A stretch of DNA of 64,000 nucleotides from CAWCWN01 sp963799245. Lineage in GTDB: Bacteria; Chloroflexota; Ktedonobacteria; Ktedonobacterales; Ktedonobacteraceae. This document shows, piece by piece, positions 36,241 through 46,008 of the stretch (the stretch's first letter is position 1; each line of letters begins with the position of its first letter). Below the pieces are notes generated by a model. That model ran no database searches. It was not told where the DNA came from and saw only the letters and a list, made by a program, of their open reading frames with translations. The stretch is taken from positions 155,318 to 219,317 of the forward strand of contig CAWCWN010000002.1 of the NCBI GenBank assembly GCA_963799245.1, given 5' to 3'. The position numbers and the translations under genes are program-made.

Positions 36241-36410
36241 AAGAAACTCCTTGCTGCCGACCGCAGCAAAAAATAGTATACCTTCCGCTGACGCCGCCGC
36301 GAGTAGCGCTGTTGCCGCCAGCGGGGTAGCGAGTAGCCGGGTATAGCTGTTTACGCGAGCACAGGCTTATTATATAACATCACACCCGGCTCATCTTGCC
36401 GCAAGGGAAT

Positions 36411-39400
36411 TTAATCCATTGCTTCGGCCGTATACCAGTTTTTCCCGACCTTCATTTCGACTTTGATCGGCACATCCAGGCCTGCGACGCCTTCCATCAG
36501 GCTCTTGATGAGGCGCCTGGCGCGCTCAAGCTCTTCAACAGCTACTTCGAAGACGAGCTCATCGTGCACTTGCAGGATCATACGCGTCTTAAAGTGTCCC
36601 TTCTCCAGCGCGTCCTGGATGCGGACCATGGCAATTTTGATCAGGTCCGCGTTGGCACCTTGAATCGGCATATTGATTGCCTCACGCTCAAGCGCCTGGC
36701 GTTCGTTGAAGGGCAGAGAGAGCATATTCAGGGAAGAAACGTTTACGGCCATAAAAGGTGTTGACATAACCCTGGACGCGAGCCTGGTTGAGCGTACTAT
36801 CAACGTATGATTTGACGCTGGGGAAGGTCTCGTGAAAGCGTTTGATAAAATCAGCGGCCACTACATTTGACATGCCGGTGATCTGCGCCAGGCCAAAGGC
36901 CGATTGGCCATAAAGGATGGCATACACGACAGTTTTCGCCAGTCGCCGCTGATCTTTCGTGATCTCTGCAGCGGGAATGTTGAACAACGAGGAGGCCGTA
37001 ATTGTATGGATATCCTCGTCCCTGCTAAACGCCTCGACCAGGCGTGGTTCATGGGTAATATGCGCCAGGATGCGCAACTCAAACTGCGAGTAGTCGGCCG
37101 TGAGCAGGACATAGCTGGGGTCGGCGAGAAAGGCCTGGCGAATCTGCCGGCCCACCTCTGTACGTACAGGGATATTCTGCAGATTGGGATTGCTCGAAGA
37201 CAGGCGCCCGCTTGAGGCCACCGTCTGGTTGAATGAGGTGTGGATGCGGTTGCTCACGGGGTCTCTCAGCGCCAGCAGGCCGTCCACATAGGTTGATTTT
37301 AATTTGGTCAACTGGCGGTACTCCAGCAGGAAGTCGACCATGGGGTGCATGCCTCGCAGGTTCTCAATCACATCGGCGCTGACGGAATAACCGGTTTTCG
37401 TCTTCTTGCCAGTCGGGAGCTTGAGCTCATTAAAAAGAATGTCACCCAGCTGCTTCGTCGAGTTGATATTGAACTGGTGCCCGACTGCCGCGTAAATTTC
37501 TTGTTCGAGGGCCTTGACCTGCTGACCTAACTTTGCCTCCAGGCCGATGAGAAAATCGACGTCAAGCGCCACGCCATATAACTCCATTTGTAGCAGGACG
37601 TGCACAAGTGGTAACTCGATGTTGTTAAACACATCCAGCAGGTTGTGGCGACGTAATTCAGCGCGCAGGGGCTCAACCAGGCGCAGGGTCATATCAGCGT
37701 CCGCGCCGGCGTAGTCTGCGGCGATACGCGGGGGGACCTGAGCCATGCTGATCATTTTACTGCCCGTGCCGATTAGCTCCGCAATAGGCGTCATGACAAT
37801 GCCCAGGCGCTGAAACGCCTGGTCCTTCAGGCCAAGGCCGCGCCTGCCGGGGTCCGTTAAGTAGGCCGCTATCATGGTATCAAAGGCCAGTCCTTGCATG
37901 TCGATACCGTAGCGCGCCAGGATCGACATGTCGTACTTGGCATTGTGCAGGTATTTTAACACGCGTGCGTCTTCCAGGATGGGCTTTAACTTTTCCAGTA
38001 CATACGCCGTTGCTAACTGGGCACCTGGATCCTGCTGCTCCAGGCTGCTGATATGCCCAACCGGGATATAGTAGGCCTCGCCGGCAGACATACTGCACGA
38101 GATGCCCACCAGTTCGGCGTGCCAGGGATCCTCAGAGGTAGTCTCCGTGTCAAAAGCGAAGGCGCCCGCGTCATACATACTCTTGATCAGGACCTGTAAG
38201 GCATCTGCGCTGGAAATGATCAGCGTATTGGTCGCCCTGCTCCTGCTTTCATCAAGTGACTGGAGCGCGGGACCCGCAGCTGTTGCGCTGCTTGCAGGCA
38301 AGCGCAGCTTATGCACGATCTCGGGCGAGCTTGCAGGCAGGTCAAACAGATCCAGTTGAAGCGGACTCCGGGCGGCTGTTGCGGGCTCTTCAGGCCGCTG
38401 CACCTCCTCCTGAGCATGCGCCGCCCGGGAAAGAGCTGCCTCAACAGGCGTATAAGGCGACCTGGGAGGTGGAGGGGGCGACTGGACAGAGACGAGTCCA
38501 ACGGGTGGGGCCAGCAGCAGATCTTCATCCTGCTCGGGTATTGGCTCTGCCAGCCTGCGCCCGCTGGAGGCGGCCCTCCTTGATCCCTCACGCCCGCTGC
38601 CGGATGGGGAGCCATCTCCCTCAAAATCCGCGGGAGCCAGTCCAAGCTGGCGGAAGAGCGCCCGTACTTTTTCGACCAGGGTGCGAAACTCCAGTTCCCG
38701 GAAAATGGCGAGGACGTTGTCACGGTTCATACGTTCGATGCGGCAGGTCTCAAGGTCAAGCTGTACGGGGGCGTCCAGCACGATCGTCGCCAGATATTTG
38801 CTCTCAAACGCCTGTTGCATATCCTCACGCAGCAGCTTCTGTTCCTTTGGTTTTAGCTCGTCGATATGGGCAAAAACTCCCTCCAGGTCTCCATAATCGG
38901 CAATAAGCTTGCTGGCGGTCTTCTCGCCAATGCCTGGTACGCCGGGAATATTATCGGATTTATCTCCCACCAGGCCCTTAAAGTCGGGAAGTTTAGCGGG
39001 CTCAAAGCCATAGCGCGCCCTGACGCTATCTTCGTTATATTCTGTTATTTCAGAGATGCCTCTTTTGGCTACCTTGACGGTGACATGCCGGTTTACCAGC
39101 TGCAGCGTATCCATGTCTCCGGTGTAGATAATGACCTCAACACCTTGCTGGACCGCCTGTACCGCCAGCGTTCCTAGAATGTCGTCGGCTTCGTAGCCGT
39201 CGCGTTCGTAAATTGGAATACCAAAAGCCTCGACAAGCGCGTGGATGCGCTTAAATTGGGGCCGCATATTGTCAGGCAGAGCCGGGCGCTGCGCCTTATA
39301 CTCGGCATAGTGCTGGTGGCGAAAGGTTGGTGCGGGTCTATCAAAGGTCATGGCGATGTAGGCCGGTTTCTCCTCGCTGAGCGCTTTCATGAGCATGGAA

Positions 39401-39576
39401 GTAAAACCAAACGTCGCATTGACGGGCTCTCCATTGCTGGTAGAGAGGTCTGGTACGGCGTGAAAAGCTCGATAAATCATGGCATGGCCATCGATCAGCA
39501 CCAGCTTCTTACGCCGCGGGCCTGCGGCCTCAACGCCTGTGCTCGTTACTTGGTTGTCAATAGATTGTATTGTCAT
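36411..39576 (-). CDS. polA: DNA polymerase I, one frameshift near the 3' end
   Basis: Repair and Okazaki-fragment polymerase, about 1,055 residues if rejoined. The 5' nuclease domain is residues 20-290 ('LIDGHAMIYRAFHAVPDL', 'YEADDILGTLA'). A Pro/Ser/Arg-rich insert of about 100 residues follows (about 320-430) and accounts for the excess length. The 3'-5' exonuclease keeps its Asp-Glu ('FAFDTETTSEDP'). Polymerase motifs are 'LLTADYSQFELRILAHI' (A) and 'RRLAKTVVYAILYGQSAFGL' (B). After 'YGRKRFFPEYALSAL' near 36740 the frame changes, and 'ALEREAINMPIQGANADLIK' and motif C 'LQVHDELVFEV' follow in the other frame to 36411. Being essential, this is most likely a sequencing indel. Confidence 0.93.
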
Positions 39577-39606
39577 AATTTCCTCTGGGCGCGTTTCTCT
39601 ATCATT

Positions 39607-39996
39607 CTATGCTAGCACACGATAACTACCCCTGGAACCCCCCTCCCAGGCACAGAGGCTGGCGCTGGACGACCCCTCGGGCATGGAATTCACCAGGGCG
39701 AAGACCAGCCGGGTGACGTCGCGCAAGGGAATATGCTCGTCGTCGGGACTCTTTAGCCACCGTAGCAGTTCATTATTCACTTCGCCGGGCGCGGGTAAGG
39801 ATAAACGTGATGTCCAGCTGCCCGTATTGAGATACGTTTGCCTGCCGTTGCTGACAGGATCGATGCGCGCCATATGCGTATGCCCGGCGATGGCATAGCG
39901 CAGGCTCGCATCATTAGCCAGGATCAGCTGGTCGAAGCGGAAGACCCTTTCTACATCTGTATTCTTATTGGATGGTGCCGAGTTGGTTATAGACAT
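39607..39996 (-). pseudogene. Metallophosphoesterase C-terminal fragment
   Basis: About 130 residues that contain only the last metal-binding block of a calcineurin-like phosphoesterase: 'YAIAGHTHMARIDPVSNGRQ' and 'YLNTGSWTSRL'. The N-terminal D-x-H, G-D-x2-D and G-N-H-D/E motifs are absent. The 45 residues before the GHTH block look like unrelated or replaced sequence. It lies directly upstream of polA on the same strand. I read it as a gene remnant; a short independent protein is possible but could not be catalytic. Confidence 0.6.
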
Positions 39997-40174
39997 ATCC
40001 TTGCGGGCCTTTTGCACAAGTTCGTTACATTCCTGTTTTTTGCATTTTAATATGTTTGGTCCGATATGTATAGTATAGTTAACTGGCAGGCAGTGATGTA
40101 ACGATATTTTCTTGAATGGGTTTATGACGACAAAGAGTTCGCGGCGTGAAAAGATGCGAACAAGCTGTTATTTT

Positions 40175-40192
40175 CACTATGCTAGTATAGTG
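40175..40192. promoter_or_regulatory. Palindrome upstream of the small HTH gene
   Basis: CACTAT (40175-40180) and ATAGTG (40187-40192) are exact inverted copies around a 6-base centre that contains CTAG. The site is 120 bases upstream of the HTH gene and overlaps TATGCT/TATAGT elements that could act as -10 boxes. It may be an autoregulatory operator. Confidence 0.35.
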
Positions 40193-40312
40193 CATTTCAG
40201 GGATGTTCTGAGAGAGAATGATGGTTGTTTCTACGGGGGGATGTTCAACCGGAAAGAATGAGGTGCATATATGCCTCGTCGAAGTGCTGTATTGAATGGC
40301 GTAGGAGATACT

Positions 40313-40516
40313 ATGATGGCAGATGAAACGGAAGAGCTCTTGACGGTACGTGAGGTTGCCAGGCGGCTGCGTGTAGATGACACAACCGTCAGACGTTGGA
40401 TCAAAAGTGGGGCCCTGGAAGCAATTACCCTTCCACACAGGGGCAAGAGGCAGGCGTACAGAGTAAAAAAATCTACTCTTGATACGTTACTGAGTAATCC
40501 ACATCTGCCTGAGTAA
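40313..40516 (+). CDS. Excisionase/MerR-type helix-turn-helix protein
   Basis: A 67-residue DNA-binding protein: 'LLTVREVARRLRVDDTTVRR' followed by 'WIKSGALEAITLPHRGKRQA' and 'YRVKKSTLDTLL' is the winged-helix Xis/HTH_17 fold. The start follows AGGAG by 5 bases; ATG 40316 and an upstream ATG 40271 are alternatives. It stands alone with its own terminator and a palindromic upstream site. Proteins of this type are either excisionases or small regulators. No integrase is next to it, so regulator is more likely. Confidence 0.8.
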   Translation: MMADETEELLTVREVARRLRVDDTTVRRWIKSGALEAITLPHRGKRQAYRVKKSTLDTLLSNPHLPE

Positions 40517-40545
40517 GTTACCTTCTACTACCTATAGGAAAAAGT

Positions 40546-40593
40546 TAGAAGCAAGGGATGCCTGACTATCCCTTGCTTCTACTGTATGTTTTT
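40546..40593 (+). terminator. Rho-independent terminator after the HTH gene
   Basis: TAGAAGCAAGGGAT (40546-40559) pairs perfectly with ATCCCTTGCTTCTA (40568-40581) over an 8-base loop, followed within 8 bases by TTTTTT. Confidence 0.88.
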
Positions 40594-40728
40594 TCGTATG
40601 GAGAGTGTTCATGCGAAATAACTCTCTAGGTCAGACCACTATACTAAACGTGAGGCCATAATGTAGAAGTGATGGGTATCTATGGGCTGGTCTTTCTTTC
40701 AATGAAGATAGAGAGGGGATGTTTAACA

Positions 40729-41736
40729 ATGAAAATAGCTATGATAGGGGGCGCGGGCTTTATCGGTTCCCACATAGCCAGAGCATATCTGGATGCGGGC
40801 CATGATATATTTGTCATCGATTCGCTTATTAATGGCTCTCAAGAGGCCATAGACGGACGGGCGCGCTTCTATCACCTTGATATTCGTGATACAAAGCTCC
40901 AAACGATATTGCAGCGAGAGCGCCCCGATATCGTCAGTTACCACGCGCTGCAGCGTGAACGGCGCTCGCTTCCCCTGGAAGAATTATCACTGGCTGACGC
41001 CGATGTACATATCCGTGGCTTGATCAATGTGCTGGATAGCTGCGTTGAGGCCTCTGTCACTAAATTGATTTTTGCCTCGGGAGGAAACAGGCTGTATGGG
41101 CGTCTCCAGCCCGCGGGGGCCGGTCAGATAGCCGTGAATGAGCAGACCGCGCTTTGCCCGCAGAGGCCCTCTGATATTAGCAAGGTGGCCGGTGAATGGT
41201 ACGTCCGCTGCTATACCCGTCAATTTGGACTGAAGCATACGATTTTACGTTATGCCGATGTGTATGGAGAGCTCGATATGGCCCTGGCCCAGCATCCCTT
41301 GAGCCATTTTGTGTATGCCCTGCTGGAGAAAAAGCGCCCGACGATACGTGGTGCGGCGGACGTAGCGCAGGATCATATCTTTATTGATGATGTTGTGGCC
41401 GCCAATATCAATGCCCTGAGCCGTGCCTGTAATGCGACTTTGCACATCAGTTCTGGCTGTGGTTACACGCTGAATCAGCTGTACCAGGCGGTTGCATTTC
41501 ATCTCCAGACCAGCACCTCGCCGCTGTATATATCCAATTCGCGGGTTGAGACTTCGGCATGTATACTGGATAACTCACTGGCCCGCCAGGTGCTGAACTG
41601 GCAGCCCGGGGTTGATTTTAGCCTGGGCGTTCAATGGGCGGTTGAACGCCTGCGTGCGCGGCAGGGAAGCAAGACCCATGGCAAAGCCGCGCAGGAGATG
41701 GACGAGGACGAACCCTCTCTCATCGGCGCGCGCTGA
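40729..41736 (+). CDS. NAD-dependent epimerase/dehydratase family protein
   Basis: Extended SDR, 335 residues from the ATG at 40729 (GAGGGGA upstream; an earlier in-frame ATG at 40669 is not supported). The Rossmann motif is 'MKIAMIGGAGFIGSHIARAY' and 'FVIDSLINGSQEAID' resembles UDP-glucose 4-epimerases. At the active site the usual S-[Y]-x3-K block reads 'RPSDISKVAGEWYVRCY': Lys is kept but the catalytic Tyr is not. 'ASGGNRLYG' replaces the usual S-S-x-x-x-Y-G. It may therefore be a non-catalytic homolog or an altered enzyme. It converges with the ManC/PMM gene, suggesting nucleotide-sugar metabolism. Confidence 0.8.
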   Translation: MKIAMIGGAGFIGSHIARAYLDAGHDIFVIDSLINGSQEAIDGRARFYHLDIRDTKLQTILQRERPDIVSYHALQRERRSLPLEELSLADADVHIRGLINVLDSCVEASVTKLIFASGGNRLYGRLQPAGAGQIAVNEQTALCPQRPSDISKVAGEWYVRCYTRQFGLKHTILRYADVYGELDMALAQHPLSHFVYALLEKKRPTIRGAADVAQDHIFIDDVVAANINALSRACNATLHISSGCGYTLNQLYQAVAFHLQTSTSPLYISNSRVETSACILDNSLARQVLNWQPGVDFSLGVQWAVERLRARQGSKTHGKAAQEMDEDEPSLIGAR

Positions 41737-41740
41737 ACAA

Positions 41741-41773
41741 GCGGCCCTGGCTGCATTTTGCAGCCAGGGCCGC
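41741..41773. terminator. Bidirectional terminator hairpin
   Basis: GCGGCCCTGGCTGCA (41741-41755) and TGCAGCCAGGGCCGC (41759-41773) form a 15-bp perfect stem with a 3-base loop, centred between the convergent epimerase and ManC/PMM genes. No strong T-run on either side. Confidence 0.8.
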
Positions 41774-41787
41774 TGGCCTGGCAGGTC

Positions 41788-44295
41788 CTATTGTTGGAGG
41801 CCGCTCACCACGCGGGCGTATTTTTCTGCCAGGGCCTGGGCCTGGTCATTTGAAACGGATTCCGCGACGACATGGAAGAGGGGGCGATCGGCATCTGGCA
41901 ATACGAGTACCCATTCTTTGCCGAGGTCGATCTTGATGCCGTCGATTGGTTTCGCGCGTCGCTCGCGATACTGCTCACTGAGGATGCGCATAACTTTGCC
42001 TTTGTGCTCCCATGGACAGGTCACCCGGGTGCTGCTCAGATAGTATGTCGGCAGATCATCAACAACTTCGGAAAGACGTACCTGGTAGGTTGCCAGCAGT
42101 TCAAGCAGTTTGGCAATCGCCAGCATGCCATCGAAGACCGGCTGGAGAATGAGGGAACACAAAGCCTCCCTGGCCGTCGCCCACCAATACAACCCCATCG
42201 CGCGTGCAGCGGTCATCATGGCGTGGCGCAGTACCTTCGTATGTTGAATAAGCCTTCATAGCGTTGGCGATCTGCTGCAGAGCGCTTGGAGCGGTGACAG
42301 GAGCGGCTACGGTTCCTCCATGGTGGTGGCGTAAAAACAGGCTGGTCATCACCGCCAGCATTTTCGTGCCATCGAGAATGCGGCCGCGATCGTCGACAAC
42401 CGAGATACTCTCGCCGCCTGGATCGATACGTATCCCCATGTCGGCGTTGACATCGGCGGTAATAGTTGCCAGGCGCTGCATGTCCTTCTCGATCTCATCA
42501 AGCGAGCGCGAGAAGCGGGCGTCATCCATACTTGTATTGAGCACAATCAGGTCACATCCCAGGCGATTGAAGATGCCGGGCAGCAATTGCATGGTGCTGC
42601 CGTTAGCGTAATCAATGACCAGCTGAAATTTGCGTTTCTGCACAACTGCGTAGTCGACCACCTTTGCGAGAAACCCTCCAGGTAGCGGTCGAGTGACATC
42701 GGCGTTTTCGAGCACTTCAATCGCGCCTACTTCATCAACATCGACGCGGCGGAAATCTTCACGGAAGAAGAGATTTTCGAGTTTGCGTTCCGTGGTTTTG
42801 TTGATATCCAGGCCATACTGATCAAAGAACTTGATATCAATGACGCGCTTATCGTGAGGTGAGAGACGCACATGTATGCCGCCAACTAGCCTCGGTATTA
42901 CGAATAAAGTAGCGCGCTACAGGAATAGGAACCTGGTTTATGTCATGCACATCGACGCCAGCCGAAGGTAGGCCAGCAATTACTGCGCGCTTAATCATGC
43001 GTGGTGTGCGATGGTGGGAGTCACGATTGATGCACACAATCGAGCTTTTCGGTAGAATTGCGCCATACGCCGCTCCCAGTTGTGTGGCAAATTCGGGCGT
43101 CAAATCAACATTGACGAGGCCGGTGACTCCAAAGCGGCTAAATAAGCCACGTCGTCCCTGTGAGCCCCAGATGATGCTGGTATTGACAACGGCACCTGCT
43201 TCGATTTCTTTATCAGGCCAGATCTTCACGTTCGGCTGAATGATGGCTCCTTCTTGAATGATCGATTTGTCTCCGATCACAGAGCCCTCAAACATTACGG
43301 CCTTGCTCTTGATGCTGTTGGATGAGCCGACCATGGCCCCTCGCAATTCGGCGCGCTCACCGATGTAGGAATTGTTCCAGACTATACTGCGATCGACCTG
43401 CGCCCGCTCATCGATGATCGTGTAGTGGCCGATCGTGCTTGGGCCGTGAATAATTGCGCCTGCTTTGATTTTGCAATCATGCGCCAGGTAAATTGGCCCA
43501 TACAGCTGGGCCTCCTCGGCAATTTCAACGCCTTCTTCGCACCAGATGTTGCCGCCGATATTTTTTGCGGGGATCTCGGCTTCAACACGCCCCTGCAAGA
43601 CATCGGCATTAGCCCGCATATATTCAGGCAGATTACCCACATCGCACCAGTAGCCTTTTTCGGCCACATATCCATAAATAGGATCGCCGTTTTTCAGCAT
43701 CATAGGGAAATATTTCCTGGCTGAAGTCAAATTGCTTGTTCTTCTCCAGGTAGGAGAAGATCTTGGGATCGAGCACATAGATGCCGGTGTTGATTGTATC
43801 GCTGAAGACTTCCCCCCAGCTTGGTTTTTCCAGGAATTGCGTGATATGACCATCCTCGTTTGTGATAATCACGCCATACTCCAGTGGGTTGTGCACATGC
43901 GCGAGCATGAGGGTCGCCAGCGAGCCCTTATCCTGGTGATATTTGATAATATCCGTTAAGTTATAGTCGGTCAGCGCATCTCCGCTGATTACGATAAATG
44001 GTTCAGTGAGTTGATCTTCGGCGTTTTTCACGCTACCCGCTGTTCCCAGCGGCACATCTTCGCGTGAATAGGTGATACGCATGCCAAAGTGCGAACCGTT
44101 GCCAAAATAATCTTCGATGTTGCTGGCTAAATATTGAACGGTGACGACGACTTCCGTGATGCCATGACGTTTAAGAAGGTTGAGGATATGTTCCATCACC
44201 GGCTTGCCAGCAATAGGTACCATAGGTTTTGGACGCCCAATAGTCAATGGTCGTAGCCTCGATCCTTCCCCTCCGGCCATAACAACCGCTTTCAT
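41788..44295 (-). CDS. Mannose-1-P guanylyltransferase / phosphomannomutase, composite and frameshifted
   Basis: A three-part enzyme of about 830 residues. The nucleotidyltransferase part starts 'MKAVVMAGGEGSRLRPLTIG' with 'RPKPMVPIAGKPVMEH'; a left-handed beta-helix follows ('NIGGNIWCEEGVEIAEEAQL' and hexapeptide repeats), then a phosphohexomutase module with 'VRLSPHDKRVIDIKFFDQYG', 'MGIRIDPGGESISVVDDRG' and a C-terminal domain ending 'YARVVSGLQQ'. Frame breaks lie near 43690, 42870, 42200 and probably one more. The family makes GDP-mannose or a related sugar nucleotide for envelope glycans. A GGAGG site precedes the ATG. Function of the mutase part is inferred from domain order. Confidence 0.85.
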
Positions 44296-44380
44296 GGAGG
44301 CCTCCTCGCAGTCTAGATTTACCCAGGTCTCTCGTCTTTAAGGGCCTGGAAGCTCAGATAAATGAGACAATTCGCAAATG

Positions 44381-44415
44381 TGGAACGGCGTAGCACAACA
44401 TGCCACGCCGTTCCA
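44381..44415. repeat. 11-bp inverted repeat upstream of ManC/PMM
   Basis: TGGAACGGCGT (44381-44391) and ACGCCGTTCCA (44405-44415) form a perfect stem with a 13-base loop, 85 bases upstream of the ManC start and 180 bases downstream of the 60-residue gene. It could terminate the upstream gene or act in the ManC leader. The rest of 44296-44593 shows no gene. Confidence 0.5.
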
Positions 44416-44593
44416 AACGCTGTGCTTTCCTCGTCGAATGGAAGGACTGTACTGAAAACGTCCACCCAACTTCAGCAGGTAGGCAAAAGTAGACTAGAAT
44501 GACTATGTGAGGGAGCGCGAAGAACTACTCCTACATCACGTAACGTATTGTACTACATAAGCAAAGCAAGCCGCAATGCGGACATTAGCCTGA

Positions 44594-44776
44594 TTAATAC
44601 CAATCGCTTAATCGGCCATGCTCTACAAGCCAGCGCATGAAACGATGATAATTCGTCTCCTCTGTCGCTAGCCGCTCCTCATAGTCTTCGCGCAATTGAA
44701 TCAGTCTGCTGGCCTCCTCAACTGTGAAACCCTCATCCAGGAGGGCATCGATGAGCAGATCCATATATTGCTGCAT
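44594..44776 (-). CDS. Small acidic hypothetical protein, 60 residues
   Basis: Starts 'MQQYMDLLIDALLDEGFTVE' and ends 'MRWLVEHGRLSDWY'. The GGAGG site 9 bases upstream of this ATG decides the start; the frame is open much further upstream, but that part has no coding character. The peptide is predicted all-helical and acidic with a helix-hairpin pattern (EEASRLIQLREDYEERLA). I do not recognise a family. It lies alone between ManC and DUF433. Confidence 0.6.
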   Translation of the reverse strand: MQQYMDLLIDALLDEGFTVEEASRLIQLREDYEERLATEETNYHRFMRWLVEHGRLSDWY

Positions 44777-45283
44777 ATGCAAAGTCCTCCTTTTTCCTTT
44801 CGTCTTACCAGACCGAACACCCCTACCCTGTGCGGGGGACAGGTAATAAGGGGACGGGTGATAGACGCCAGCCTGCCCGGGGGTCAGGTAATTAATAAGG
44901 TAATAGGTAATAATTTCCGTCCCATGTATCCAGGTGGACGATAGACATAACCACGGAACAAATGTATTTTGAGTAGTAGACACACTCGCTGTGTCAAACA
45001 GGCGTGATGTTTTCTGTACGCTCGTAGCGGCTCCCGCCGGTATGCATCGGTGTATACCAGATTGGCGCGGTAGATAGAGGAACGATGACCTGTCTACTAT
45101 TCTACCTTTCGGGATGCTACTATACAAAGTATAGCACAAAGGAGTGTTTCCTTGCAAAAAATCGTTGATCTCCTGCGAATCGGCAGTTGGAGATAGGGTA
45201 TACTCCTGGAATTCGTACTTCCCCGCGCCTGCCGGCGGCGCTTCCCCCTCACCCCGGAGCATAAAAAGTGGATCATCACAATA
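44777..45283. other. Non-coding region with GGTAAT-type short repeats
   Basis: About 500 bases with no gene I can support. At 44836-44912 the motif AGGTAAT recurs several times near C-rich words, followed by a run of TAATA-type repeats. At 45117-45132 CTATAC-AAA-GTATAG forms a small palindrome; on the minus strand it overlaps TATACT and TATAGT and could be the promoter/operator of the 60-residue gene. Confidence 0.4.
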
Positions 45284-45310
45284 AACAGCCCGCACGTCTT
45301 GCGGGCTGTT
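45284..45310 (-). terminator. Terminator of the DUF433 gene
   Basis: AACAGCCCGCA (45284-45294) and TGCGGGCTGTT (45300-45310) form an 11-bp stem with a 5-base loop 18 bases past the stop codon; on the minus strand the stem ends in TTTATTG. Confidence 0.8.
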
Positions 45311-45328
45311 AGAGGCTAATGTAGGTGG

Positions 45329-45583
45329 TTAACTGTCTTCCCACGATTTATTGCGAATATAGTGCTCAATTTCAGCCTCGTTGTCATAAAAGTAGCTGAT
45401 GGCATCATAGACCTGGGCCAGGGTAATGCGTTGGATATCGGCAATTTCCTCGGGATCTTTACCCGACTGGAAAAGAAGGATGATATGGCGTACAGCGGTG
45501 CGCGTCCCCTCGACAATTGGTTCACCGCCGTAGATGGTTGAATCACGAACGATGTATGGATGTGCTGTCCGTTCAAGAGCCAT
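45329..45583 (-). CDS. DUF433 domain protein (antitoxin-like)
   Basis: An 84-residue protein from ATG 45583 (GAAAGGAG 8 bases upstream; ATG 45604 is an alternative). 'YIVRDSTIYGGEPIVEGTRT' and 'VRHIILLFQSGKDPEEIADI' followed by 'ITLAQVYDAISYFYDNEAEI' are the standard DUF433 pattern, a winged HTH similar to VapB-type antitoxins. Such proteins commonly pair with a DUF5615 PIN-like toxin; no toxin gene is adjacent here, so it is an orphan. It has its own terminator. Confidence 0.9.
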   Translation of the reverse strand: MALERTAHPYIVRDSTIYGGEPIVEGTRTAVRHIILLFQSGKDPEEIADIQRITLAQVYDAISYFYDNEAEIEHYIRNKSWEDS

Positions 45584-45819
45584 GGCCTGTACTCCTTTCT
45601 GCAACTGTGCTGCTACAAGTTTAGTCTTAAGTACCGCTATACGTCAACCTCGAAGTTCGGCCTCGTGTTCAGCAGGCGGTCTGTGATTTTGTGTCTGGGT
45701 GCTCGCGCATGAATATCCTTTCACAAAATTTTCACGCTGAAGTACACGGCTCGTTGCTCTGCGCTGCTTCTCAACGCCGCCTGCAGGTGCCTGGCGCTGC
45801 AGCAAATTTCATGAAAGTC

Positions 45820-45848
45820 TTGACAGCCTTGGAATTGCAAGGTACAAT
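45820..45848 (+). promoter_or_regulatory. Near-consensus sigma70 promoter
   Basis: TTGACA, 17-base spacer, TACAAT. One of the strongest promoters in the window. The predicted start is at about 45855, so it drives the short structured unit at 45855-46056, not an obvious protein gene. The 215 bases before it (45605-45819) show no gene. Confidence 0.8.
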
Positions 45849-45875
45849 AAGCGCAATGAAAGGAGGTGGTGTGTA

Positions 45876-45950
45876 ATGAATGAACCTAGTCGCTGCACAG
45901 GCAGCATAGTAACTTCCCACACCTTCCAGATGAGAGGTAGTCGACGCTAG
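45876..45950 (+). CDS. Possible 24-residue peptide
   Basis: Starts ATG 45876 behind AAAGGAGG (45859-45866) with 9 bases spacing. The product begins 'MNEPSRCTGSIVTSHTFQ'. A preceding 6-codon frame (ATG 45856, reading M-K-G-G-G-V) contains the ribosome site itself and ends in TAATG, overlapping the second start. The frame passes through the left arm of the 13-base inverted repeat. It may be a leader peptide that controls folding, or the site may be fortuitous. Confidence 0.35.
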   Translation: MNEPSRCTGSIVTSHTFQMRGSRR

Positions 45951-46008
45951 CGTCGATATTTGCTCACTGGTAGGTAGTATACGTATGCTCCTGCCTGTGC
46001 AGCGTCCA

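Noticed and set aside
44836..44920. CRISPR-like or minisatellite repeats around GGTAAT words
   Set aside because: Repeats are short, irregular and without unique spacers of constant size.
44777..45295. Upstream extension of the 60-residue gene to a 233-residue protein
   Set aside because: The extension crosses a repeat-rich spacer, has no coding character, and the GGAGG site supports the short start.
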